From contig NC_091263.1 of assembly GCF_042477335.2 (NCBI RefSeq), positions 15,845,501 to 15,909,500 of the forward strand: a stretch of 64,000 bases of DNA. The letters run 5' to 3'. The notes under the pieces were generated by a model. It had not been told where the DNA came from and did no database searches. It saw nothing but the letters and a program-made list of their open reading frames with translations. Origin of the DNA: Ovis canadensis (Eukaryota > Chordata > Mammalia > Artiodactyla > Bovidae). Positions within the stretch are counted from its first letter, which is position 1. Each line of letters begins with the position of its first letter. Of this stretch, positions 21,616 to 33,179 are shown piece after piece. Made by a program: the position numbers and the translations under genes.

Positions 21616-24075
21616 AAAAAAGATGTCCTTTTCATTATAGGGGGCTGGAATGCAAAAGTAGGAAGTCAAGAAACACCTGGAGTAACAGGCAAATTTGGCC
21701 TTGGAATACAGAATGAAGCAGGGCAAAGGCTAATAGAGTTTTGCCAAGAGAACACACTGGTCATAACAAACACCCTTTTCCAACAACACAAGAGAAGATT
21801 CTACACATGGACATCACCAGATGGTCAAACCAAAATCAGATTAATTATATTCTTTGCAGCCAAAGATGGAGAAGCTCTATACAGTCAGAAAAAAAAAAAA
21901 AAAAGACTGGGAGCTGACTGGGGCTCAGGTCATGAACTCCTTATTGCCAAATTCAGGTTTAAATTGAAGAAAGTAGGGGAAACCACTAGACCATTCAAGT
22001 ATGACCTAAATCAAATCCCTTATGATTATACAGTGGAAGAGAGAAATAGATTTAAGGGACTAGATCTGATAGATAGAGTGCCTGATGAACTATGGACTGA
22101 GGTTCATGACACTGTACAGGAGACAGGGATCAAGACCATCCCATGGAGAAGAAATGCAAAAAAGCAAAATGGCTGTCTAGGAAGGCCTTACAAATAGCTG
22201 TGAAAAGAAGAGAAGTGAAAAGCAAAAGAGAAAAGGAAAGATGTAAGGATCTGAATACAGAGTTCCAAAGAAGAGCAAGAAGAGATAAGAAAGCCTTCCT
22301 CAGCAATCAGTGCAAAGAGATAGAGGAAAATGACAGAATGGGAAAGACTAGAGATCTCTTCAAGAAAATTAGAGATACAAAGGGAACACTTCATGCAAAG
22401 ATGGGCTCGATAAAGGACAAAAATGGTCTGGACCTAACAGAAGCAGAAGATATTAAGAAGAGGTGGCAAGAATACACAGAACTGTACAAAAAAAATCTTC
22501 ATGACCAAGATAATCACTATGGTGTGATCACTCACCTACAGCCAGACATCCTGGAATGTGAAGTCAAGAGGGCCTTAGAAAGCATCACTACGAACAAAGC
22601 TAGTGGAGGTGATGGAATTCCAGTGGAGCTGTTTCAAATCCTGAAAGATGATGTTGTGAAAATGCTGCACTCAATATGCCAGCAAATTTGAAAAACTCAG
22701 CAGTGGCCACAAGACTGGAAAAGGTCAGTTTTCATTCCAATCCCAAAGAAAGGCAATGCCAAAGAATGTTCAAACTACCACACAAATGCACTCATCTCAC
22801 ACACTAGTAAAGTAATGCTCAAAATTCTCCAAGCCAGGCTTCAGCAATACGTGAATCGTGAACTTCCTGATGTTCAAGCTGGTTTTAGAAAAGGCAGAGG
22901 AACCAGAGATCAAATTGCCAACATCCGCTGGATCATGGAAAAAACAAGAGAGTTCCAGAAAAGCATCAATTTCTGCTTTATTGACTATGCCAAAGCCTTT
23001 GACTATGTGGATCACAATAAACTGTGGAAAATTCTGAAAGAGATGGGAATACCAGACCACCTGACCTGCCTCTTGAGAAATCTGTATGCAGGTCAGGAAA
23101 CAACAGTTAGAACTGGACATGGAACAACAGACTGGTTTCAGACAGGAAAAGGAGTGCATCAAGGCTGTATATTGTCACCCTGCTTATTTAACTTCTATGC
23201 AGAATACATCATGAGAAACGCTGGTCTGGAAGAAGCACAAGCTGGAATCAAGATTGCTGAGAGAAATATCAATAACCTCAGATATGCAGATGACACCACC
23301 CTTATGGCAGAAAGTGAAGAGGAACTAAAAAGCCTCTTGATGAAAGTGAAAGAGGAGAGTGAAAAAGTTGGCTTAAAGCTCAACATTCAGGAAATGAAGA
23401 TCATGGCATCTGGTCCCATCACTTCCTGGGAAATAGATGGGGAAACAGTGGAAACAGTGTCAGACTTTATTTTGGGGGCTCCAAAATCACTGCAGATGGT
23501 GACTCCAGCCATGAAATTAAAAGACACTCACTCCTTGGAAGGGAAGTTATGACCAACCTAGATAGCATATTGGAAAGCAGAGACATTACTTTGCCAACAA
23601 AGGTCCATCTAGTCAAGGCTATGGTTTTTCCAGTAGTCATGTATGGATGTTGATGAGAGTTGGACTGTGAAGAAAGCTGAGCGCTGAAGAATTGATGCCT
23701 TTGAACTGTAGTGTTGGAGAAGACCCTTGAGAGTCCCTTGGACTGCATGGAGATCCAACCAGTCCATTCTAAAGGAGATCAGTCCTGGGTGTTCTTTCGA
23801 AGGAATGATGCTAAAGCTGAAACTCCAGTACTTCGGCCACCTCATATGAAGAGTTGACTCATTGGAAAAGACTGATGCTGGGAGGGATTGGGGGCAGGAG
23901 AAGGAGATGACAGAGGATGAGATGGCTGTATGTCACCACTGACTCGATGGATGTGAGTTTGAGTGAACTCCAGGAGTTGGTGGTGGACAGGGAGGCCTGG
24001 TGTGCTGCAATTCTTGAGGCTGCAAAGAGTTGGATGTCCGACTCTTTGACTGGGCGAGTGAACTGAACAGAACTG
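21616..24075 (+). mobile_element. BovB LINE (+), near-intact ORF2, inserted in L1
   Basis: The copy begins in the endonuclease (KKDVLFIIG-type sequence, AAAAAAGATGTCC) and runs through linker and full RT to the 3' end at about 24075. YADD is at 23282-23293. An A16 run at 21889-21904 replaces an A-rich stretch in the endonuclease. It splits an L1-BT and appears to have removed about 19 bases of it instead of making a duplication. It is the youngest layer of the nest. Confidence 0.95.
22143..23552 (+). pseudogene. BovB ORF2 linker + RT, one nonsense codon
   Basis: The same reading frame covers 22143-22691 and 22815-23552; the only stop between them is TGA at 22689-22691, where other copies have TGG in QIWKTQQW. 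The frame carries KCKKAKWLSRKALQ, ASGGDGIPVELFQIL, AGFRKGRGTRDQIANIRW, FCFIDYAKAFDYVDHNKLW, HQGCILSPCLFNFYAEY and RYADDTTLMAES, with the catalytic aspartates kept. It is lost at 23474-23478 (GGGGG), one base short of the in-frame copies. Upstream endonuclease sequence (21964-22197) is in another frame. About 470 codons with one nonsense change make it the best preserved RT in the window. Confidence 0.9.
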
Positions 24076-24908
24076 ATACTGTATTGGTGTTTTTCTTTCT
24101 GGCTTACTTCACTCTGCCTAACAGGCTGTAGTTTCATCCACCTCATTAGAACTGATTCAAATGTATTCTTTTTAATGGCTGAGTAATATTGCATAATGTA
24201 TATTACCACAGCTTTCTTATCTATATGCCTGCTGATGGACATCTAGGTTACTTCCATGTCCCGGCTATTATAAACAGTGCTGCGATGAACACTAGGGTAC
24301 ATGTGTCTCTTTCAGTTCTGCTTTTCTTGGTGTGTATGCCCAGCAGTGGGATTGCTGGGTCGTATGGCAGTTCTATTTCCAGTTTTTTAAGGAATCGCCA
24401 CATTGTTCTCTATAGTGGCTGTACTAGTTTGCATTCCCACCAACAGTGTAGAGGGTTCCCTTTATCCACACCCTCTCCAGCATTTATTGTTTGTAGACTT
24501 TTGGATAGCAGCCATTCTGACTGGCATGAGATGGTACCTCATTGTGGTTTTGATTTACATTTCTCTGATAATGAGTGATGTTGAACATCTTTTCATGTAT
24601 TTGTTAGCCATCTGTATGTCTTCTTAGGAGAACTGTCTGTTTAGTTCTTGACTTATTTTTTGATTGAGTCATTTATGTTTCTGGAATTGAGCTTCAGGAG
24701 TTGCTTGTATATTTTTGAGATTAATTCTTTGTCAGTTGCTTCATTTATTATTATTTTATCCCATTCTAAGGGCTGTCTTTTCACCTTGCTTATAATTTCC
24801 TTTGTTGTGCAGAAGCTTTTAATTTTAGTTAGGTCCCATTTGTTTATTTTTGCTTTTATTTCTGATATTCTGGGAGGTGGGTCATAGAGGATCCTGCTTT
24901 GATTTATG
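24076..24908 (-). mobile_element. L1-BT (-), ORF2 3' part (right half of the split L1)
   Basis: Minus-strand L1 ORF2 end resumes at TACTGTATTGG and continues upstream to GATTTATG at 24908. Readable ORF2 pieces lie at 23859-24242 and 24653-24940 (WDLTKIKSFCTTKEIISKVKRQP). Together with 21240-21615 it is one 5'-truncated L1 of about 1.2 kb inserted in the old BovB. Confidence 0.92.
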
Positions 24909-25255
24909 TTCTGTGTATTCATGCCATTTCCTCTTAACACCTTCTTTTTCTGTTGGGTCCATACCTTTTCTGTCCTTTATTGTGCCCATCTTTGCATGAA
25001 ATGTTTCCTTGGTATCTCTAATTTTCTTATAGAGATCTGTATTCTTTCCCATTTTATTGTTTTCCTCTATTTCTTTGCATTGTTCATTTAAGAAGGCTTT
25101 CTTATCTCTCCTTGCTGTTCTTTGGAACTCTGCATTCAAATGGGTATATCTTTCCTTTTCTCCTTTGCCTTTTGTTTCTCTTCTTTTCTCAGCTAAGTCC
25201 TCCTTAGAGAAACTTTTTGCCTTTTTGCATTTCTGCCTGCTATTAAAATATTGAT
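24909..25255 (-). mobile_element. Old BovB (-), linker segment (piece 3 of 3)
   Basis: It starts TTCTGTGTATTC, exactly where the old BovB left off at 21239, and runs up through the linker (24882-25139: FQRTARRDKKAFLNEQCKEI and [13 protein letters not shown]) to a 5' truncation at about 25255. Joining 21239 to 24909 reproduces the uninterrupted sequence seen at 16440-16480. Confidence 0.9.
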
Positions 25256-25614
25256 TTTATTTTGCCCAGATCCACCTGTCTACACTCTCCTTTTGTGAAA
25301 TTTGGGGCCTCGTGAAAATCGTTTCTTCTTTTCCAGTTGGTCTTCCTGGATTCTGCCCCTGTGGCACTAGAAGGGGACCTGGGAGGCAGAAGGTGGATCG
25401 AGAGGACTCCCTGTGGTGGCTTGTGAGGGATATAATTGTGATGACATGTTCTCCAGGAAACAGAGGTTCACCTTTCTTCAGCTTTCCCTGAAGCAGCCTC
25501 ACTTCTGTCCCCTGAGATCTCAGCCTCTGACCTGGACAGGGTGCCAGACTTGCTCAAATGGTGTCAACCTCTAAGGGCCACCTTGACGGGGCTGACAGGA
25601 CATGAGTCAGGCTG

Positions 25615-25760
25615 AGGTTTCAACCTTGGCTGCTACCTGAGTCCCAGGGAGCTTTGAAAAGTTCCAGTGCCCAGACCAACAGAACCCAGAACCTGACTCA
25701 GGGATGAGTGCTCTGCCAGTAAGGACTCTGCAGCCCCCAGAACCAGCCCTCTGCAGCCCA
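25615..25760 (+). repeat. MER3-like hAT MITE, tentative
   Basis: GTTTCAACCTTGGCTGCTAC is followed by CAGGGAGCTTTGAAAAGTTC and CAGTGCCCAGACC. These are the successive landmarks of a common mammalian hAT-Charlie MITE whose end reads TTCTCAACCTTGGCTGCACA. The second half is decayed, so the family name is uncertain. Confidence 0.5.
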
Positions 25761-26344
25761 GGATGAGACCACCAGCTGGGGCAGTCACTCATGATCCAAG
25801 TCAGTGCTGTATGAGCCACAATCAAAGCCCCTATGGGCAGTTTCCCTGGGCCTGTTCTGTGTCCATGGATTCCCTATGGATTCTGTGTCCATGGTTTGGC
25901 TAGACCTGTGGGTGAAGAAACCCAGGTTGAAGATGTAAAAGTTCGTTTCAGGGACAGACAATATCACCACACCAGGAGTTTCCAGAAGTATCTATCCCAG
26001 CCACCCTTCTGGAAGACGTTAATCTCAGTGGGCCATGCAGAGGGACATTTGCTGACACCAGGCTGGGCCTCCTGGATACAAAATGGCAGGATCTCCACCA
26101 CATTGTGCTGGCTCCAAGCGAGATGCAAGTTGTTTTCGGAAAAGAAACATGTCCCTCATGCGTCTAGGTTGAAAAGACAGCCCCAGGAGGCACTCTGACC
26201 CCAGCTGCAGCTCCATCCCACTGGAAGCCTGGCCTTCATCTCCACTCACAGCCCTCCCCAGTCACCCATACTCTTTCAAATGATTTACTGATAAAGGTGG
26301 TCCTGGCTGCCTTGTGAATTATTATTTGTGTGAAGATTTGCAGT

Positions 26345-26510
26345 TTAAAAGCATTTACACATCCACTTTCTATTTGATCCTTTCTCCTGGTCCTCTTCCT
26401 TCCCTCTGGGTGTCAGAAAACTGAGCAAGCATGTGACTCTCCCAGGGGTAGATCTGAACCCAGTCTTCTGATCAAACCACTAAGCTTCCAGATGCTCTTG
26501 GGTTAATCAT
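26345..26510 (-). repeat. MIR SINE
   Basis: In plus-strand order: AAGCATTTACACATCCA, GAAAACTGAGCAAGCATGTG, then GATCTGAACCCAGTCTTCTG. These match reverse-complement MIR landmarks (GCTTTACATGCATTATCTC, GGAAACTGAGGC, GAACCCAGGCAGTCTGA). Confidence 0.7.
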
Positions 26511-28204
26511 AGTTTCTTGCATGCACTTAAGTTTTTTTTTTCTTTCCATTGAAATTTTAGTTATTTGAATGGACAGAAAAGGCAAATCAAATGTCTGCTG
26601 CCTCCATGTTAGATACAAGATAGACACTTGGTGTAAGATATATTCCTCCTGCCCAGTCTGGACCAGATATATTTCCTAATATGATTAACAATATGAGGTT
26701 AAAACAGAGTGAGAGTAAATGTAAGAGGTGAGGGCTTGAGGGTAGCTCTGTAAAATGAGAAGACATAGACAGGTGGTAACATGGAACACATGTGGGGAGA
26801 TAGAAATTCAGTAGTCACACCATGGCATGGAGTGGAAGGGACTCTGGCATCTGTATCTCTATACTCCATAAGTATAGCAACCATCAGTTACCCTCTACCA
26901 TGCCTCCAAGCTCCAGCAGATAAAGCTAGCCTAAGAAAACCAATGTACTTCATTTTCTACTGTAGCTTCAAAGCAGGTTCTCTGATGGCAGCCTTCAGCC
27001 CTCCCAGTCAGATGGCTGGGCCAGAATCCTCCCTTTTGGGAAATTTGGAACTGCTATTGATCAAGCAGGAATATTTGTAAACAGGGACACTGAAGCTGGA
27101 ATTCGAAACAGGCACTTGGAGAATGCTGGTGAAGGGCCTTAAACTTTCAGAGGGATGTGATGGGGGCTGTGCTTTAGAAGGACTAAAGTTAGAGCAGGGA
27201 AGGTTTGGGGTGTGATGGAGACTGAAATCACTTAAAGGTGTAAAAACATTTCTAGAAGAATCTTGGAAGTTAGAGTATAAACAAGCATGGGAAATTAAGT
27301 ACAAATAAGAGTGGCCTGTCACGGTCACGCAGAGAAGGCCACTGGTTACCTGCGCTGGTAACCAAGGCATTTAGTTTTTTCTTTAAGAGAAAGTCATGTG
27401 AACCCACTCTCTACAGTGGCAACAGCATGTAAAGAGTCATTTTTATAAGGATTTTCTTTTAGACTTTAAAGGGGCATTTTGCATGGTAATGGGATCCTTT
27501 AGGTCCTGTTAAGCAGGATGATGGTAGAAACAATACCTCTTGCTTCAGAAAAACTGTAAACCATTGCTCAGATTACAACTGAGTGTTTCTAAGTTTTGAA
27601 CTTCTTGCCCAAATTTAAGACCAAATCCTTCCTGAATGCAATGATAGGCTGTTATTTCTTTTTCAAGGTTAAGACCAAGAGAACCCTATCCAAATACAAA
27701 GAGAGTTGATTTGTATTAAACATACAGTGTGCTTTTCTTTTATTTGAAAAATGTGCATCATCTTGTGCATCCTGACCTGCAGAGAAACGTGTAGCTTATG
27801 TGAGGGGAGCGGATGCAGAGTGGAGACTGTTGGAGAGATACACCAGAGAGAGAAGCTCGAATCCCTAGGCTCATTGGTGATTAGCTCTGCTACTGTCACT
27901 CAGAGAGTTTAAAAATATAGATTCACAGAGATCTTGGCTCAGTGAGTCCCTGGTGGATTCTCAGAATCTGTGTTGTAAAAGCTTTGTGGACAGCTCTGGT
28001 GTGCAGACCTTCTAGAGGGGGGTCACCCAGCCACCCAGAATCCCATAGTGACAAAACCCTGCTGAAGAAGCCGGCTCAAAGACTTCTTGAGTTTGTTGAT
28101 CAAGAAACTGAAACTCTGCTTTCCTACATTTCTTAAGGTCTGTTGAAACCATTTGTTAGTCCAGAATCAAACCTGGCTTTCTGCCTAGGCAAAATTCTGC
28201 TTTT

Positions 28205-28335
28205 TATTCATGTCTGTATTCATTCAGCAAATATTTATTTCCTGAGGTATTTTTTAACAGATACCATGGCAACTAAGACACACTGATCATGTTTTTCATG
28301 GAGTTTACATTCTACTGGGAGAAGATCATCAGAGA
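28205..28335 (-). repeat. L2 LINE 3' end
   Basis: ATTCATTCAGCAAATATTTA is followed later by CATGGAGTTTACATTCTACT. This is the reverse-complement order of the L2 3' end (TAGAATGTAAGCTCC ... AATATTTGTTGAATGAAT). Confidence 0.7.
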
Positions 28336-28599
28336 GAGAAAGAGAAAAGAAATGACCTAAAGGAGATATACAACTCAATGAGGATTTATTTTCAAGGGAA
28401 ACGTTTACAGAAGCGTGTGTTAATGCAGTATCTCAGTTGGGATAGCCCAGCTCTCACCATCTGAAACTGTAGGGATGAAGGGAGAGCACGGTTACTTCAA
28501 TTCAGAAAGAAGCAGATTATGTACAGTTGTTCATTTTCAAATGAACAGTGACCTTAGGTAGAGGGACAGAGCCAGATACAAACTGGGAAGGATGTGTAG

Positions 28600-29175
28600 C
28601 TGGAACATATGAAGAGCTCATACAACTAAATAAGAAGAAGACAAATAACAATAAAATGGGCAAAACATTGAGCTAGTAAGTACATGAAAAGATGCTCAAC
28701 ATCAGTACTCATCAGACAAATGCAAATTAAATCACTGTTTGCTCACTAGAATGGCTAATATTAAAATAAACATCTGATAATGCAACCAAAAGTGAGGATG
28801 TGGAGCACCTCCCGCTGGGTTGGTGGGAATGCAGACATGACATAACCACACAGAAAGCAGTTTGTCAATTTCTTAGAAAATTAAACATACATTTACCAAA
28901 AGACTCAAAAAAAAGTTGTATATCTCCTTTAGGTCACCCACATCTCCAAAATGAAAACTATGTCCACATAAAGACTTAACTTTAATGTTCATAGTAGCTT
29001 TACTTATAATAGCCCTAAACTGAACATAACCCAAATGTCCACTAAGAGGTGCATAAATATATACAATGTAGTACTAATCAGAAATAAAAATGGAAAAAAA
29101 ACTGTTAATACACACAATTCTATGAATGAATTTCAAAAATATTTCCTGAGCAGAAGAAATCAGACATAAATGAAG
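28600..29175 (+). mobile_element. Old L1 (L1M-type) 3' end
   Basis: It contains ACATGAAAAGATGCTCAACA, TTGGTGGGAATGCAGA, TTATAATAGCCCTAAACTGA and CCCAAATGTCCACTAAGAG, the ordered landmarks of the L1 ORF2 end and 3' UTR. They are much more diverged than in L1-BT, indicating an ancient copy. Confidence 0.85.
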
Positions 29176-29932
29176 TCTTAATCCACAGGACAAGATCCTG
29201 AAGAGAGGTTATGTGGACAGAGAAGAGAATGAGCCCAATATTAGCTCTAGAGTCCAAAGTCCGCCAGTGCTTGCTTTCAAATCAGGGAGAAAATGATCCA
29301 AAAAAATAGTCTGAGAGGAAACACCCAGAGGAATAGGAGGAAACCAGGGTCTGTGGGCGTTTCGAGGAGGAGGCAGTCATGTGTATACACTGCTGCTGAG
29401 CCAGCACGGGGACGGGACCACACCAAGTGGGTGCGCTGGTGACCTGGCAAAAGCTGCTGCGGTGGGGACACAGGGAGAAGAGGAAGTGGAAATGTCAGTT
29501 CTCACGGCTGTAAGTGAGGCGTTCGCTTTGAAGGATTGCAGAAAATGAAGCAGAAGCTGATGTGGAATCAAGAGAGGTGAACTTTATTACTTGTCCATGA
29601 TTTGTTTGTTTGTTCATTTTAGGATTGGAGGCACCATTCTGTAGATTGGGATGATCTGGTATAGACAGAGAAAAGGAAGCAGATGACTCAGAAGAGAATA
29701 ATTACAGAAGAAAATGGATGAGAATTGCAACAATTTGAGGTTATTGAAAAATGTATATTTCCTGTTGATTTATTAATTGCCAACTGCTTACTTGTAATTG
29801 AAAGTATTGCACCAAGAATCCCTTCATCTCTCATCTACCAGGAAATTGGAATCCCAGGTCCGCTTGGGGTATTTGTTCTATAAACACCATTTTAATTTCA
29901 TTTGTTGAGACAGTCTTAGTTTATATTCTGGT
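29176..29932. other. No gene recognised
   Basis: Apparently single-copy, locally GC-richer near 29340-29480. Short open frames on both strands have no recognisable product. A GTTT-type run lies at about 29602-29614. Confidence 0.5.
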
Positions 29933-30209
29933 ATACATATATATTAGAGAATGCAATGGCGCCCCACTCCAGTACTCTTGCCTGGAAAATCCCATGGATG
30001 GAGGAGCCTGATGTCAGACATGACTGAGTGACTTCACTTTCACTTTTCACTTTCATGCATTGGAGAAGGAAATGGCAACCCACTCCAGTGTTCTTGCATG
30101 GAGAATTCCAGGTAGGGGAGCCTGGTGGACTGCCGTCTATAGGGTTGCACAGAGTTGGACACGACTGAAGCAACTTAGCAGCAGCAACAGCAGCAGCATA
30201 CATATATAT
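29933..30209 (+). mobile_element. Bov-A2 SINE with target duplications
   Basis: Two Bov-A monomers are joined by the CACTTTCACTTTTCACTTTC linker at about 30034-30053; the 3' end is AGC-repeat rich (30175-30197). The first monomer lacks about 30 bases before its end. Direct repeats ATACATATATAT of 12 bp lie at 29933-29944 and 30198-30209. Confidence 0.94.
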
Positions 30210-30989
30210 GGTATATACATATATTACATACATGACTATTATATGAGTATCAGACACCAAATAACAGATCCTCTCAAAATTAAAATGTCTTCATCTAGAA
30301 AGGTAATGACTTTCCAGGCCACTAGAATGTTTTAGTGTTCTATAAGGGACTTTGAATATTGCATGAAGAAACATCAAACTGTCATCATATTTTACTTGGG
30401 AACAAGTAAGAGCAGGAGAGTCACAAAATTAATTAAATGAGAGAGTTCTTGGAGAAGTAACAAGCAACAGAGAAGAAAATTAGCAGAGAAGTAAGCATAA
30501 AATGCTTTTCTCAAGGCAAGGGGGAGATAATCATACAAAGATAAGATTTATTAAAACTAGGAGACTGTCATGCTCATGCATACGACAATATTAGCAATTA
30601 TCACTTGTACAGCATTTTATGCAATGGTCTAAATGCAACAAAATTGGAAGTTAATAATTAAACATTAAAAATAGGAAAAGCAAGCAAAAACAAATTTAAA
30701 TGACAAACTAGAGTAAACATATTGTCCACAAAAGGATAATAAACTTATAAAGGCTTTAGCAAATAAAAGAAATGGAACCAACAATTTTTAATGAATAAAA
30801 TATATGAAGTTGTTCATTAAAAAATAGATACAAATAGACATCAAAATACAAAAGAATAGTAGTAAAATTATGACAAAATAAAAATAAAAAGAACAACTAT
30901 TTGAAAAAATCTTCCTTGTGGACATGAGTAGACAGAAAAAGCATTCTTGTCTCCTACTAATAAAAGCATAACTTTGTGTGACTTTTCAG
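30210..30989. other. AT-rich sequence, no gene recognised
   Basis: Very AT-rich with no open frame above about 60 codons. It may include further decayed L1 sequence, but I cannot place it. Confidence 0.5.
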
Positions 30990-31490
30990 TAGGACTAATC
31001 GCTAAATCAATCAAAAGCTGTAAAATGCACTTAAAAATTGACTCAATAATTCAACTCACAGAATTTTCCTAGACAAATAATTAGAGAAATTCATAATGAT
31101 TTTATGTACAGGGTATCTGATACAGGAAAAAAGAGGAGTAATTACTCCAAACATTTAATACAATGGCATCAGTTATACAAATTATTTTTTAATACAGCAC
31201 AATTCTACAGGTCACTGTAAAATTATACTGTAGTCAAATATTCATGATATATTATGAAGTGAAAGCAGGTGTTCCATAAAGCATTATTTGCAAAATTACC
31301 TTAGTTTTTTGTATTCTGCCTATGCTTAGAATAAAAGTCAAAAGGGCATACAACTAAAGGTGAATAATTGTTATCTCAGAATAACAGAATAAAGTTATTT
31401 ATTCTGTTTAGTTGATTGTGCTTTTAATACTTTTCTCTAATGTGTGGTACTCATATAAAATGCTTTTTTAAAATAAATGAATCTGTGTAT
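30990..31490 (+). mobile_element. Ancient L1 3' UTR-like sequence
   Basis: ATAATTCAACTCACAGAATTTTC, AAATAATTAGAGAAATTC, ATTCATGATATATTATGAAG and GCATTATTTGCAAAATTAC follow the order of old L1M 3' regions. Divergence is high, so the boundaries are approximate. Confidence 0.6.
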
Positions 31491-31784
31491 CTATTTTAAA
31501 ATCAATTTTAAAACTCAATATTGAGTTAAGGAGGAAAAATAAAAACTCAACAATATACATTTTAGAAAACAACAAGAAAATCACATACTTTAGGCTAAAT
31601 TTTACTGTAACCATAGTTGTTTTCATTATTCCAAATAAAGAGGAGAAATTAAATAAGATAATCAGTAAAAGAGTGGCAACAAAGAAGTTTTCTTAAGAGA
31701 ACAGGAATAGTAAACAGAAGCAAGGACCCTAAACTAGAAATAATTTAAAGATATATAATTAACAAAAAGCAATTTTATTTTTAA

Positions 31785-32375
31785 AAAATTTATTTTTATA
31801 CATTTAAGGTTATTTTCTATTTACAGTTATTACAAAATATTGGCTATATTCCTCAAGCTGTACAGTGCCTCCTTGAGCCTGTCTTACACCTGATATTTGT
31901 CCCTACCATTTCCCCTCCCATATAGTGTCCCTCCTCCCCCATCATTGGTAATCAATAGTTTGTTCTCTATGTCTGTTCTTTTTTGTTATATTCACTATTT
32001 TGTGCATTTTTTAGGTTCCACGTATAAGCAATATCATATAGTACTTGTCTTTCTCATCTGACATTTCACTTTGCACAATGTCCTTAGTTACATCCATGTT
32101 GCTGCAAATGGTAAAACTTCTTTTTTATGGCTGAATAATATCCCACCACATCTTCTTTATTTATTCATCCTTTGATGGATACTTAGATATTTTTCCATGT
32201 CTTCAGCTGTTGTAAATAATGCTTCTACGAACACTGAGGCGCACGTATCTTTTTCAATTAGTGTTCTTGTTTTTTTCAGATATATACCTACAAGTGAAAC
32301 AGGAGAGTCATAAGGCAGTTGTAATTTTAGTTTTTTGAGCAACTTCTAATACTGTTTTCCACAGTGGCTGCATCA
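31785..32375 (-). mobile_element. Old L1 (-) 3' end
   Basis: From a T-rich start, the reverse complement shows the L1 3' UTR and the end of ORF2 (plus-strand landmarks TGGCTGAATAATATCCCACC, TTATTCATCCTTTGATGGA, TTTTCCATGTCTTCAGCTG, GTAAATAATGC). A 61-codon piece at 32157-32342 on the minus strand reads LKKLKLQLPYDSPVSLVGIY. It is older than L1-BT. Loosely similar flanks (AAAAGCAATTTTA and AAAACCTATTTTA) may be an eroded duplication. Confidence 0.85.
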
Positions 32376-32449
32376 CGAAAAACCTATTTTAGAAGATAAT
32401 AGGAATAAATAAATTTGAGACAAATTTATTCAATGAGAAAGAATAAAAG

Positions 32450-32660
32450 CATAAAAATGAATAGATAAAAGTATATAAAGTATAAAACAATATACCATAT
32501 AATCAAAATGCATGTATGTGTGTGTACACACAAAGGCTTGAAAGGAAAACACACCAAAATATTAACAGTTGTGTGATGGTTTTTATGGTATTATTTACAC
32601 TGTTTCCCAAGTCCTTTCCATTAAGTAAGTATTAAAATAATTAGAAAATCATAAAATATT
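32450..32660 (+). mobile_element. Ancient L1 3' UTR fragment
   Basis: AAAGGCTTGAAAGGAAAACA, CACCAAAATATTAACAGTTG and TTTCCATTAAGTAAGTATT match the late 3' UTR of L1M-type elements. It may be the remainder of the L1 at 30990-31490, separated by the minus-strand L1; that is an inference from order and orientation. Confidence 0.6.
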
Positions 32661-33179
32661 GTAAAATGCAAACTATAAGTAAATACTACACAATTTATAA
32701 TGAATTTAAGTGTTCAAAAGAAATGGAAAATAAAAATGAAGATGATTAAAATGTTAACTATTATAGATTAATAGACACCAGTTTCTCAACAGTATTTTTT
32801 CTCTGAGTAGTGAAATTAAATCTAATTTAAGATGTCTTCCCTTTGCTTGACTAGAATTCTTTATCTTATACAAAAGGATACATCATTTTTTAACAGAGAG
32901 ATGGAATTTAAAGATAGTGACACAGCAAATGAAAAGAGTAATTTTATTGCTTGAAGGGGGAAAAAAAAACACACTTGTCAGTAATGCTAAAACTTTCCAA
33001 AAATTGTCCATTTCCACAAAAATTACATTTGTATGTGTACAGCTAGTATTAATGGTGGAGGCTCTTAAACTTTCAAGAAATAAACAAATCCATTCCATAC
33101 AAAAAGTCCCACAGTACAGAAAAAGTTACGATAGCATGCAATTTAGTTTTAATGAGTAAATATTGCAGATATATCAGCT
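32661..33179. other. AT-rich sequence, no gene recognised
   Basis: Single-copy by eye. Short frames on both strands (up to 80 codons) have no recognisable product. Confidence 0.5.

Larger units (their letters stand above)
25256..28599. other. Mostly single-copy sequence, no gene recognised
   Basis: Open frames reach about 120 codons (25833-26198 plus; 27008-27370 minus) but show no known domain, no convincing splice context and no family resemblance. Old repeats are present near 25615-25760 (hAT MITE), 26345-26510 (MIR) and 28205-28335 (L2). Confidence 0.55.

Noticed and set aside
30175..30197. CAG-type repeats as a possible coding trinucleotide repeat
   Set aside because: They are the AGC-rich 3' tail of a Bov-A2 SINE.
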